DNA of 64,000 nt from Polyangium spumosum (lineage in GTDB: Bacteria > Myxococcota_A > Polyangia > Polyangiales > Polyangiaceae), in assembly GCF_009649845.1 (NCBI RefSeq), contig NZ_WJIE01000001.1, positions 310,001 through 374,000 on the forward strand, written 5' to 3'. Position 1 is the stretch's first letter. Each line of letters begins with the position of its first letter. The notes under the pieces were generated by a model. It was given only the letters and a program-made list of their open reading frames with translations, ran no database searches and was not told where the DNA came from. The translations under genes and the position numbers were made by a program. Positions 7,729 through 16,481 of the stretch are shown here, one piece after another.

Positions 7729-10700
7729 TCAGGGCTTGACGATCGCGACGTCGCCGCGCGGGGCGCCCTCCGCGTCGAGGTGGCGCCACCAGTTGACGAG
7801 CATCAACTGGCCCTCGACCGTAATCGGACGCGAGAACGCGCCGGCGAAGCCAGCCTGATCGATCGCGCGCACCTTCCAGGTGATCTGATCACCGGTCGGC
7901 GTGCCGACGGCATAACGCAGCTTCCCGGCCGTCGCGTCCTGGTAGCTGATGTGGATCTCGCCGCTCGGACCGACGAAGATCGACGAGTCGTCGCCGACGA
8001 GGTGTTGCCCGTCGTCGAAGTTCATCATCCCGTCGACCGTGAGGCCGTTGTCCACGATGCCCGTGAGCTTCACGGTCGCGCCCTTCGTGACCTGCGCGTA
8101 ACGCAGGCCCTCGGACAAACCGTCGACGTAGGAGATGTGCCAGTCGCCCTTCTCGTCGATGAAAAGCGAAGCGCCGATGCCCATGTCACCGGTGTCCGTG
8201 CCGTCGGCCGCTTGCCCGTCGACGATCATGGTCTGCCACATGCCCATGTTCTTCGAGGCGATCACCAGGTTGCCCCGGATGCGATCGTAGAACGCGAGGC
8301 CGAGGTTGCCCGAGGGATCCTGCGCGAGGGAGATGTAGTCGCCCGCGGCCTCGGGGTAGGTGTCGATCTTCGAGGCGTCGAACGTGTCCGCGCAGGTCGT
8401 CTGACCGGCGATGTCGACGCACGCCGAGCCCGAACCGCACTTGGGATCGCAGGTCGTGAGCTTCGCCTGGCATCGACCCGTCTCCTGCACGCACACGTCG
8501 CCGAGGCTGCAGTAGTAGGCGCGGCAGGGCGTGGCGTCGTCGACCGCCACGTCCTCGAACGTCCAGTCGGCGTCCGTGGGCGTGGCGCTCGTCGCCGTGG
8601 CGAGGCGGACCTTCGAGCTGATGGCGCCGTCCTTGCCAGGCTCGATCGAGAGGTACGCGATCGTGGGTTTGTCGCCGCCGGTGATGAGCAGCTTCGCGTA
8701 CCGGCCGATGTCGGCCTGGGCCTTCTTCTCGACCGTGACGATGTTCCACGCTTCGCCCCTGCGCTGGGCGAACTTGAGGGCGCGGTTCGTACGATCATAA
8801 TAGGCGACGGCGGGGTTGTTGTTCCCGTCGATGGCGATGCTCGTCCACGTGCCGACGTCGTCGCCCGGCTCGAGCTGGCCGCCCCGAAAGTCGTTCTTGT
8901 TGAACTTCGTCGGGTCGACCGGAGGATCGGCAGGCACGCCGTCGATCGCTTTCCAGCCGACGCTCGTGCCGTCCCATGTGCCGACGGCGAGATCACCCCA
9001 GCTATTTTCGTTCGACCAGTCCGCCTCGACGTACCCGGCGACCCAGATCGTCGAGCCAGAGACCGCGACCGACGTGTACGCGCCGATCAGGCCCGGATCG
9101 AGCGTGACGCAGGCCGGCGCGACGCAGGTGTACCCCGACGCGACGTCGGTGTCGGGGTCGCTGCTGCAACCAGCGAACGAGCCCACCGCGCCGAGGACCA
9201 CGAGCCCGGAGAGGGCGCGCATCGTGCGGCGCGACGAGGCGCGACGGGCAGGCGCCGCCGCCGCGGGCTCCGCGGAAGCGGGCTTCTGCGCGCGACGACG
9301 GCCGAACCGGAGCGCCACGCCGAGCAGCGCGAGCCCCACGAGCCACATCGGCTTGCCCTGCGTGCGATCGTCGCCGACGACGGAGCAGCCGCAGCCCTCG
9401 GCCACGTCGGTCACGCGACCACGGATGAGCGCCTGCGAAGCCTCGGCCACGTTGCCCTCGGCGTCCTCGGCCTCGACGTCGATCTCGGCCGACTCGCCCA
9501 CGTCGATCGCCCCGAGCTCGCTCGCGGGCTTCCACGCGGACCACGCGCCGCCGTCGAGCCGGTAACGCGCGCGGGTCTCGCCGCCACCGCCGACGACGTC
9601 ACGCACCTCGACGATCACGCGGTCATCCGCCTGCACCTCGCTGACCTGGATGACCGGCGGCTCGGCGTCGATCACCAGCTCGATCTCGGCCGGCGTCTCG
9701 TCGAGCGTCTCGGGCTTGCCCACGATGCGCGAGCGCACGCTCACCGTGTGCGGACCCTGCAGGCGCAGCCACTCGTCGCGCACGTCCACCGTACGCTCGC
9801 GGGTGAACGGCTTCCACATGCCGCGATCGACGCGGTACGAGTACTCGACGGGCACCACGCCCGTGTCGGTCGGCGACGCGAACTCGAGCGTCACGAGCGG
9901 CGCGTTCTCCTCGTCCACCGTGCCGAGACGGAAGCCCGTGCGATCGAGCTTCTTCTCGATCACGCGCGCCGTCGTCTCGATCGGCTCCGCCTTCACCGCC
10001 GAGCCGGGGCTCGGGGCCGCGGGGTTGGCCGCGCCGACGCCGAGCGTCGCGAAGACGCCGAGGTAGCTGTCGCTCTCCTTCGAGAGCTTGCGCAGGCCGG
10101 GCGAGCCCTGGCCTTCGACCGTCTCGGGGATCGTGAGCGTGAGGCCGAGCGACTCGAGCGCGCCCGCCAGATCGATCGCGCTGATCCCGCCGAGGAACTG
10201 CGAACCGAGGCCGCCGAGCAGGCCCCCGAGCGCGCCCGCGATGACCGCCGGATCCTCCTTGAGGAGCTCGGAGTTCGTGACCACGCCGTTCGACACGCCG
10301 ATCTTGTCGAGCACCGGCAAGAGGCCGTCCGGCGTCACCGTGAGGTTCACGGGGACGTCGAGATCGAAGGTCGCGGTCATGAAGCGGATGAAGCGATCCG
10401 TCGACCAGATGTAGAAGTCGAACGACGCCTGCTCGAGCTTCACGCGGATGAGCGGATCCGCGTTGATGTCCGTGCCGTTGCCGAACGTGACCGTCGGGGG
10501 TTTGCCCGGCCGGATGACGAGCGCGACCTGCTGCGGCTCGCGCTGCAGGCCGAGGTCCTTGAGCGAGTTCGCGAGCAACGAGAGCGTGCCCGAGGCGAGC
10601 TGCGGCACCGTCTCGGTCGAGATGCCGAGGCAGAGGAAGCCGCTGTTGTACAAGCCGTTCATCGCGTAGTTCGCGAACCGCTCGGAGACCGCGATCCCGA

Positions 10701-11904
10701 CGTGCGGGCCGTCGAGCCCCGCGGGCCAGTTCGAGACCGTGTTGCTCACGAGCTCGTCGGGGATCGGTATGCCCGTGGGCAGCGGCATGTCCGAGAACTT
10801 CACGCACTGCGAGATGGGCGTGGGCTCCGCGCCGCCGTACATGCCGAGCGTCGCGCCGCCGTCGATCGGGTTGAGATCACCCCACGCGAAGCCGCTGTTG
10901 TCCGTCCGCTGGCTCGCGCCGCCGACGGCGAAGAGGATGTCGAGGCCGCCCTTCGAGCCCGGCGACACGCTCGCGAGCGCGCTGCTCAGATCCACGTTGC
11001 CGTCGGTGCCGAGGATGATCGAGGCGCACTCGTCTCCCTCGTTCGTTCCATAACGACAAACGCCGCCCACGTCGTTCGTGCCGAGCGGGCAGGGGGGGTT
11101 GAGCTCGGGGTTCGCCTGCTGGCAGAGCTGCTCCTCGACCGTGCCCTGGAGCGTGCCGATGAGCTCGCCGACGAGCAGATCGAAGACGACGCCCTTCATC
11201 GTGTTGAGGATGAAGTTCGAGAAGCCGCCGCCGCAGAACTCGAGCGAGTTCTCGAGCTGGCTCTCGTTGATGTTCAGGGCGTTGACCTTGACGCGCGAGT
11301 AGCCGTACCGCGAGTGCGCCTCGTTCGTGTCGACCTCGATCGAGATGTCGACGTTCAGATCGACGTTGGCGAACGCGGCCGGCGTGGTGCAGCCGTTGCC
11401 CGTGAGGCGCGCCGTGGCGCTGTCGGGGATGCCGAAGTACGAGACGTCGATCGGCAGATCCTGGAGCCGGATCGGCAGCGGGCCCGTGATCTTGATGTTG
11501 TGCGGAGTCGCGGTGTCGATGTTGAGCTGGGCGTTGCCGACGTCGATCTCCGCGACGCACTTCGGCGGGCTCGCGTTCTCGTTGGGGCCGCCGGGGCAAA
11601 CGTCGTACCCGATGCCAGCGGTCGACCCGCTCGTCGAAGGCACGGGGAACGTGACGATGCCGCCGCTCCCGCTGCCGCCGAGGAGGCTCTTGGCCAGAGG
11701 CCCGAGGTTCTGCTCGAGGAAGGTGAGCCCGGATTGCGTGAGCCGCACGGAGCCGGCGTTCTCGATCCGCGCGTTGGGATCGAAGCCGCCGGGCAGGGGT
11801 GTCATGCCGCAGCCCGAGCACCCGCTCGAGCAACCACCACCGGCACAGCCGGCGATGAGGATCACGACCATGATCCCGATGAGATGTCTTAGAAAGCGAG
11901 GCAT
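7729..11904 (-). CDS. Giant lipoprotein with internal MYXO-CTERM-like anchor and second lipobox
   Basis: 1391 residues in one open frame. ATG 11904 has a strong ribosome site (GGAGG, 8-base spacing) and a lipoprotein signal ending ILIAGC. Residues about 25-650 are a large beta-rich region possibly of a lipid-binding fold (uncertain); about 650-830 are Ig-like strands (VTLEFASP, VEYSYRVDRG, VIDAEPPVIQVSEV). About residues 836-870 look like a MYXO-CTERM signal: GCGCS, hydrophobic PMWLVGLALLGVAL, then RFGRRR. After a 20-residue Ala/Arg linker a second lipoprotein-like signal begins (Met 895, lipobox-like FAGC). The last 480 residues carry propeller-like repeats ending in LRYA or LKFA and a Cys-rich insert. 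This may be two proteins fused by loss of a stop. Cell-surface location is inferred. Confidence 0.85.
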   Translation of the reverse strand: MPRFLRHLIGIMVVILIAGCAGGGCSSGCSGCGMTPLPGGFDPNARIENAGSVRLTQSGLTFLEQNLGPLAKSLLGGSGSGGIVTFPVPSTSGSTAGIGYDVCPGGPNENASPPKCVAEIDVGNAQLNIDTATPHNIKITGPLPIRLQDLPIDVSYFGIPDSATARLTGNGCTTPAAFANVDLNVDISIEVDTNEAHSRYGYSRVKVNALNINESQLENSLEFCGGGFSNFILNTMKGVVFDLLVGELIGTLQGTVEEQLCQQANPELNPPCPLGTNDVGGVCRYGTNEGDECASIILGTDGNVDLSSALASVSPGSKGGLDILFAVGGASQRTDNSGFAWGDLNPIDGGATLGMYGGAEPTPISQCVKFSDMPLPTGIPIPDELVSNTVSNWPAGLDGPHVGIAVSERFANYAMNGLYNSGFLCLGISTETVPQLASGTLSLLANSLKDLGLQREPQQVALVIRPGKPPTVTFGNGTDINADPLIRVKLEQASFDFYIWSTDRFIRFMTATFDLDVPVNLTVTPDGLLPVLDKIGVSNGVVTNSELLKEDPAVIAGALGGLLGGLGSQFLGGISAIDLAGALESLGLTLTIPETVEGQGSPGLRKLSKESDSYLGVFATLGVGAANPAAPSPGSAVKAEPIETTARVIEKKLDRTGFRLGTVDEENAPLVTLEFASPTDTGVVPVEYSYRVDRGMWKPFTRERTVDVRDEWLRLQGPHTVSVRSRIVGKPETLDETPAEIELVIDAEPPVIQVSEVQADDRVIVEVRDVVGGGGETRARYRLDGGAWSAWKPASELGAIDVGESAEIDVEAEDAEGNVAEASQALIRGRVTDVAEGCGCSVVGDDRTQGKPMWLVGLALLGVALRFGRRRAQKPASAEPAAAAPARRASSRRTMRALSGLVVLGAVGSFAGCSSDPDTDVASGYTCVAPACVTLDPGLIGAYTSVAVSGSTIWVAGYVEADWSNENSWGDLAVGTWDGTSVGWKAIDGVPADPPVDPTKFNKNDFRGGQLEPGDDVGTWTSIAIDGNNNPAVAYYDRTNRALKFAQRRGEAWNIVTVEKKAQADIGRYAKLLITGGDKPTIAYLSIEPGKDGAISSKVRLATATSATPTDADWTFEDVAVDDATPCRAYYCSLGDVCVQETGRCQAKLTTCDPKCGSGSACVDIAGQTTCADTFDASKIDTYPEAAGDYISLAQDPSGNLGLAFYDRIRGNLVIASKNMGMWQTMIVDGQAADGTDTGDMGIGASLFIDEKGDWHISYVDGLSEGLRYAQVTKGATVKLTGIVDNGLTVDGMMNFDDGQHLVGDDSSIFVGPSGEIHISYQDATAGKLRYAVGTPTGDQITWKVRAIDQAGFAGAFSRPITVEGQLMLVNWWRHLDAEGAPRGDVAIVKP

Positions 11905-12035
11905 GGCGAAGACCTCCGAAAGCGCTACCGATGACGGCCCCTCGCCCACGCCAGAGGCCGTTTTTCACCGGATTTGCGCGATCGTACGCGTCATCCCGCG
12001 CACGCCGCAAGCGCGACGGACGTCGCGCGCGCGCT

Positions 12036-13019
12036 TCAGAGCGGACAGCCGCCGTTGATCTTCACCGCGCTCGCCGCGAACTCCGCGCCGAGGGCCACCG
12101 AGTCCGCGCACATCGCGTCCGCAGCGGCATTCGTGGCGTCGCACCAGTCGCCCTGGTAATCGATTTTTCCGTTCATGTCGCGAACACACTTCGCGATCGG
12201 CGTGGCGCCGTCGTCCGTGCCCGTGAGGATCGCGCAGAGCGTCTTGTTCGCGAGATCGACGATCACTTCGTCGGCCTGCTCGAGCGTGATGTACCCCTCG
12301 ATCTTGCCGGCGTTCTTGTAGGTGAACTGGTTCTGCGCCGGGTCGGGACGGCAGAGGTTCAGCGGATCGAGCGCCTCGGCGTCGTACGAGCCGACGCAGT
12401 TGTTGCTGGACGAGAGCTTCGCCCCGATGATCCGCGCCTTCTTGAGCGGCAAGAGGACGGGCGGGCTGTTCGGCTCCGCGGTGTAGATCGGGACGACGAT
12501 GTCTTGCCCCACCTCGACCTCGAACGTGCCCTGCGCGAGCTCGGGCGCCGTGAACTTGATCGGCGTGATCTGGAAGCCGCCGATCATCTCGTTCACGAAC
12601 GTGAAGCCGTCGGCGGGATCCGTGACGGGCTTCGCGCCGCCCGTGCAGACCGTGTTCGTGGCCGTGTCGAAGTGCAAGAGCCACGAGAACGTGCCCTGGC
12701 CAGCGAGGTTGCAGTCCGTGTCGTTCAGCGCGACGCCGCCGCCGACGACGCCACCGACGAAGGTCGCCGGCGCGAGGGTCGCCGGCTTGCTGATGAGGAT
12801 CTGCGACATGCGCAGGCCGAACTCGGCCTGGCCGGCGTTGTCGACGAGCGCGATGCACGTGGGATCGGCCGTGACGCATTTCTCCGTGAGCGCGCAAGCC
12901 GCCCCCGACGGCGGCGGAGGAGGAGGCTGCGTCGTGTCATCGCCGCAGCCGCTGCCGAGCATTCCGAGAGACAAAAGCCCGAAGGCCGCGAGCGACGCGG
13001 CCACGTTCGAAAAGCGCAT
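12036..13019 (-). CDS. Secreted lipoprotein of unknown function
   Basis: 327 residues. ATG 13019 has ribosome site GGAGGA seven bases upstream. The signal peptide ends in the lipobox GSGC and is followed by a Pro-rich spacer (QPPPPPPS), as in other lipoproteins of this window. The mature domain has about 12 Cys residues, probably disulfide-bonded, and beta-rich sequence such as GTFSWLLHFDTATNTVC and FTYKNAGKIEGYITLEQADEV. Family not recognised. It lies between the giant lipoprotein gene and the pfkB-type gene on the same strand, with gaps over 75 bases. Confidence 0.85.
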   Translation of the reverse strand: MRFSNVAASLAAFGLLSLGMLGSGCGDDTTQPPPPPPSGAACALTEKCVTADPTCIALVDNAGQAEFGLRMSQILISKPATLAPATFVGGVVGGGVALNDTDCNLAGQGTFSWLLHFDTATNTVCTGGAKPVTDPADGFTFVNEMIGGFQITPIKFTAPELAQGTFEVEVGQDIVVPIYTAEPNSPPVLLPLKKARIIGAKLSSSNNCVGSYDAEALDPLNLCRPDPAQNQFTYKNAGKIEGYITLEQADEVIVDLANKTLCAILTGTDDGATPIAKCVRDMNGKIDYQGDWCDATNAAADAMCADSVALGAEFAASAVKINGGCPL

Positions 13020-13097
13020 CCGTGTTTCCTCCACGCAAAAAGGAGCGCGGAGACTATCACGGACAGCACGGCATCCGCGCAGGATGCCGCGCCCGGC

Positions 13098-14024
13098 TCA
13101 CATCGTGCTGGCGCCGAACTCGTAGAGCTTCTGGATCTCGGCGACGCGCGTGGTGACCTCGTCGCGCACGAGCGCGCCGACCTTCGCGGTGCCTACCGCC
13201 TCGACGCAAAACGACGCCGTCGCCGTCGCGTGCACCATCGCGCGCCGGAGCGCGAGCGGCGACACCTCGGGCTGCGTCGCGAGATAACCGAGGAAGCCGC
13301 CCGCGAACGAGTCGCCCGCGCCCGTCGGATCCACCTCGTCCTCGAGCGGGAAGCCGTGAGCCGCGAACACGCCCTCCTCGTCGAAGAGGAGCGCGCCGTG
13401 CTCGCCGCGCTTGATCACGAGCCGCTTCGGGCCCCGCGCGAGGATGTCGCGCGCCGCGCGGCGGATGTTGTGGATGCCCGAGAGCTGCCGCGCCTCCTCG
13501 TCGTTCACGATGAGCACGTCGATGCGCTTCAGCATCGACGCGAGCAGCGAGGGCTCGCCGGTGATCCAGAAGTTCATCGTGTCGGCGACGACGAGCCGCG
13601 GCGCGCGCACCTGCTCGAGCACGTCGAGCTGGAGGCCCGGATGGATGTTGCCGAGCAAGACGAACGGCGTGTCGCGGTAGCCCTCGGGCAGCCGCGGGCG
13701 GAAGTCGGCGAAGACGTTGAGCTGCGTGTCGAGCGTGGTGCGGTGGACGAGATCCTGATCGTAGCGGCCTGCCCAGCGGAACGTCTTTCCGCTCGCCCGC
13801 TCGATGCCACGCGTGTCGATGCCGCGCGTCTGCATCGCGATGAGCACGTGCTCCGGGAAGTCGTCCCCGACGACGGCGACGACGCGCACCGGCGCGAAGA
13901 CGGACGCGGTCATGGCCGCGTACGTGGCCGAGCCGCCCACCACGTCTCGCGCCTTGCCCGAAGGCAGGTCGAGATCGTCGAAGGCCATGGATCCAACGAT
14001 GAGAATCGGAGAGGACGTGCTCAC
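13098..14024 (-). CDS. PfkB-family carbohydrate/nucleoside kinase
   Basis: 308 residues. Ribokinase/PfkB fold: ATP-dependent phosphorylation of a sugar or nucleoside. The N-terminus (ILIVGSMAFDDLDLP) and GGSATYAAM give the substrate-binding signature. The C-terminal signature DPTGAGDSFAGGFLGYLA contains the anion hole and catalytic Asp. GTG 14024 is chosen because GAAGGGG precedes it and the longer frame is antisense-like reading of mtnP. It follows mtnP by 11 bases, so it is probably co-transcribed. The pairing with methylthioadenosine phosphorylase suggests nucleoside or methylthioribose-type salvage, but substrate cannot be read from sequence. Confidence 0.9.
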   Translation of the reverse strand: MSTSSPILIVGSMAFDDLDLPSGKARDVVGGSATYAAMTASVFAPVRVVAVVGDDFPEHVLIAMQTRGIDTRGIERASGKTFRWAGRYDQDLVHRTTLDTQLNVFADFRPRLPEGYRDTPFVLLGNIHPGLQLDVLEQVRAPRLVVADTMNFWITGEPSLLASMLKRIDVLIVNDEEARQLSGIHNIRRAARDILARGPKRLVIKRGEHGALLFDEEGVFAAHGFPLEDEVDPTGAGDSFAGGFLGYLATQPEVSPLALRRAMVHATATASFCVEAVGTAKVGALVRDEVTTRVAEIQKLYEFGASTM

Positions 14025-14035
14025 GGCGGCCCCTT

Positions 14036-14914
14036 CTAGCACGAGAGATCCGGCAAAAGCCACGACAGCCGCGCCCGCGCCTGCTCGGGTACGAGATCCC
14101 GCCTCGTCATGACCGCGCTCGCGAGCGCGCCGTGCGCCGGGCTCGCCTCGGGATCGGGCAGCACGCGCGAGAGCGCACGCAGCGCGCGCCGCGCGTACAC
14201 CACGTTCTCCCGGAGCACCGCGATCACGGCCTCCACCGTCACCGCCTCTTCCGTCGAATGCCAGCAATCGTAGTCGGTCGACATCGCGAGCAACGCGTAA
14301 GGCAGCTCCGCTTCCCGCGCGAGCTTGGCCTCGGGCATCGCGGTCATGCCGATGACGTGCACGCCCCAGCTTCGATAGAGCAGGCTCTCGGCGCGGGTCG
14401 AGAACTGCGGGCCCTCGATGCACACGTACGTGCCGCCGGCGTGGAGCTTCTTCTGCGTGCCCTCGAGCGCCTGCGCGGCCGCGCCCGCGAGCGCGCTCGA
14501 CAGATGCGGGCAGACCGGATCGGCGAAGGCGACGTGCCCCACGACGCCCCCGTCGAAGAACGTGCTCGCGCGGCGCTTCGTGAGATCGATGAACTGATCG
14601 ACGACCACGAGATCCCCCGGCGGGATCTCCTCGCGCATGGATCCCACCGCGCTCACGCTGACGAGGTGCGTCGCCCCGAGCTTCTTCAACGCGCACACGT
14701 TCGCCCGGTAGTTGATCTCCGTCGGCGAGAGCCGATGCCCACGGCCGTGGCGCGGCAAGAACAGGAGCGTCGTACCGGAGTCACGATCCCGGCCGCGAAG
14801 GACGAGATCACTCGGCGCGCCGTACGGCGTCTCGACCTCGACCTCCTCGACGTCGTCGAGATCTTCGAGCGCGTAGACGCCGCTGCCGCCGATGACCCCG
14901 AGGACGTGGCTCAT
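14036..14914 (-). CDS. mtnP: S-methyl-5'-thioadenosine phosphorylase
   Basis: 292 residues. Cleaves methylthioadenosine, a polyamine-synthesis by-product, with phosphate to adenine and methylthioribose-1-phosphate; cytoplasmic methionine and purine salvage. Family features visible: GVIGGSGVY at the N-terminus, phosphate-binding LPRHGRGH, YRANVCALKKLG, CIEGPQFSTRAES, GMTAMPEAKLAREAEL and the base-specificity region STDYDCWH (Asp-containing, as in adenosine-type enzymes). The ATG at 14914 overlaps the gmk stop in ATGA and has GGGGAG upstream. The inosine/guanosine phosphorylase group is the alternative assignment, less likely given STDYDCW. Confidence 0.93.
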   Translation of the reverse strand: MSHVLGVIGGSGVYALEDLDDVEEVEVETPYGAPSDLVLRGRDRDSGTTLLFLPRHGRGHRLSPTEINYRANVCALKKLGATHLVSVSAVGSMREEIPPGDLVVVDQFIDLTKRRASTFFDGGVVGHVAFADPVCPHLSSALAGAAAQALEGTQKKLHAGGTYVCIEGPQFSTRAESLLYRSWGVHVIGMTAMPEAKLAREAELPYALLAMSTDYDCWHSTEEAVTVEAVIAVLRENVVYARRALRALSRVLPDPEASPAHGALASAVMTRRDLVPEQARARLSWLLPDLSC

Positions 14915-15540
14915 GCGGAGCTCCCCACCTTGCCCTCGGCGAGCATCTGCTCGCAGAGCAGCGCGTGCCGGCCGCGACGACAACGCTCGGCGAACACCAC
15001 CGATCGGAGCTGGTCGTACGCCCGCTGGAGGTCGTCGTTCACGATCACGTAGTCGAAGAACCCGTAGTGCTCGATCTCGCTCTTCGCAGCCTGGAGGCGC
15101 CGCAGCGTGGTCGGCTCGTCCTCGGTGCCGCGGCCGCGCAGCCTGCGCTCGAGCTCGGCGAGCGAGGGCGGCAAGATGAACACCGACGCGGCCTCGGGCA
15201 TACGCGCCTTGATCTGCCGCGCGCCCTGGTAGTCGATGTCGAAGAGCACGCCGCGCGCCTCGCGCTTGGCGCTCTCGATCTCCGAGACGCTCGTGCCGTA
15301 GTAGTTGCCGTGCACGGGCGCCCACTCCGCGAAGGCGTGCTCGCCGATCATCCGATCGAACGTGTCCCTGTCGGTGAAGTGGTACTCGCGCCCGTCGACC
15401 TCGTTCGGGCGCGGCTTGCGTGTCGTGTGCGAGACCGAGAAGCGCAGATCCGGGAACTCCGCGCGCAGCCGGTTGCAGAGCGTCGTCTTCCCCGCCCCGG
15501 AAGGGGAGGAGACGATGAGGAGGAGGAAGTCGCTCATCAT
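14911..15540 (-). CDS. gmk: Guanylate kinase
   Basis: 209 residues, normal for the family. Converts GMP and ATP to GDP and ADP. The P-loop SSPSGAGKTT lies near residue 12. GMP-binding residues appear in SVSHTTRKPRPNEVDGREYHF, and FAEWAPVHGNYYGTS and FDIDYQGARQIK are typical. Two tandem ATGs (15540, 15537) are possible starts. Overlaps mtnP by four bases and follows yicC by 40 bases; yicC-gmk adjacency is widely conserved in bacteria. Confidence 0.95.
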   Translation of the reverse strand: MMSDFLLLIVSSPSGAGKTTLCNRLRAEFPDLRFSVSHTTRKPRPNEVDGREYHFTDRDTFDRMIGEHAFAEWAPVHGNYYGTSVSEIESAKREARGVLFDIDYQGARQIKARMPEAASVFILPPSLAELERRLRGRGTEDEPTTLRRLQAAKSEIEHYGFFDYVIVNDDLQRAYDQLRSVVFAERCRRGRHALLCEQMLAEGKVGSSA

Positions 15541-15580
15541 TCGTGTCGGTCTCGTGCTTGAGGTTAGCGGAGTGTCCGCG

Positions 15581-16459
15581 TCACTCGACGTTCTGCACCT
15601 GCTCGCGGAGCCGCTCGAGCTCGACCTTGATGCCGACGACGAGCTGGCTGACCGAGGCGTCCTGGGCCTTCGCGCCGAGCGTGTTGGCCTCGCGTACCAT
15701 TTCCTGCAGAAGGAAGTCGAGCCGCCTCCCCACGGGCTCGCCCCCGCTCGCGGCGAGCACGCCCTCGAGCTGATCGAGGTGGCTCCGGAGGCGCGTGAGC
15801 TCTTCGGTGAAATCACTCTTGTCGACGAGGATCGCGAGCTCGAGCTCGAGCCGCCCCCGATCCACCATGAGCTCCGCGCCCGCCAGCAGCCGCTCCAGCC
15901 GCTCGTGCAGCCGCCGCTGCGCCGCCTCGCGCAAGCCGTCCGCCTGGGACGCGATCGACTCGATGAGGCGCCGCAAGGCCTGACACCGGCCCGATAGATC
16001 CACGAGCAGCGCCTCGCCCTCCGCCCGGCACATCGCGTCCATCGCCGCGATCGCCGCCTCGATCGCGCGCCTCACCGCGTCCCGCACCGCGGCGAGCTCC
16101 GGCCCCGCCGGCGGGATGAACAGATCCGGCACCGCCGAGAGCAGCGCGAGCGGTAGCTCCGCGCCCGGCGCGAGCTCGTCACGCAGCGCGACGAGCTGGC
16201 GGAACGCCGAACGCGCGCGCGCCACGTCGAGCGTCGCCGCCGTGAGGACAGGGCCCTCCGTGCGCACGACGAGCTCGACACGCCCGCGACGCAGCCGCTC
16301 GCGCACGACCTGCTCGGCGAAGAGCGCGATCTCGGCGAGCTCCCGCGGCAGCCGCGTCCGAACGTCGAGGAAACGCTGGTTGACGGAACGGATCTCGGCG
16401 AGCACTCGGCCCTCTCCGAGGGTCACCTCGCCGATCCCGAACCCCGTCATGCTCCGCAT
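15581..16459 (-). CDS. yicC: YicC-family endoribonuclease
   Basis: 292 residues. The YicC/YloC family consists of endoribonucleases implicated in RNA turnover. The N-terminus MRSMTGFGIGEV is the family hallmark, and the C-terminal half carries the typical ELAILVDKSDFTEELTRLRSHLDQL and RLDFLLQEMVREANTLGAKAQD. ATG 16459 yields the usual MRSMTGFG start; the longer frame is not supported. It lies 22 bases after the epimerase gene and precedes gmk. Confidence 0.93.
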   Translation of the reverse strand: MRSMTGFGIGEVTLGEGRVLAEIRSVNQRFLDVRTRLPRELAEIALFAEQVVRERLRRGRVELVVRTEGPVLTAATLDVARARSAFRQLVALRDELAPGAELPLALLSAVPDLFIPPAGPELAAVRDAVRRAIEAAIAAMDAMCRAEGEALLVDLSGRCQALRRLIESIASQADGLREAAQRRLHERLERLLAGAELMVDRGRLELELAILVDKSDFTEELTRLRSHLDQLEGVLAASGGEPVGRRLDFLLQEMVREANTLGAKAQDASVSQLVVGIKVELERLREQVQNVE

Positions 16460-16481
16460 ATGGCCCTGCCGGATACGTCGC

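Noticed and set aside
7780-11892. A 1370-codon open frame on the plus strand opposite the giant lipoprotein
   Set aside because: Highly charged Arg/Asp/Glu/Ala composition typical of antisense frames in GC-rich genes; no ribosome site and no recognisable domain, while the opposite strand has signal peptide, lipobox and domain structure.
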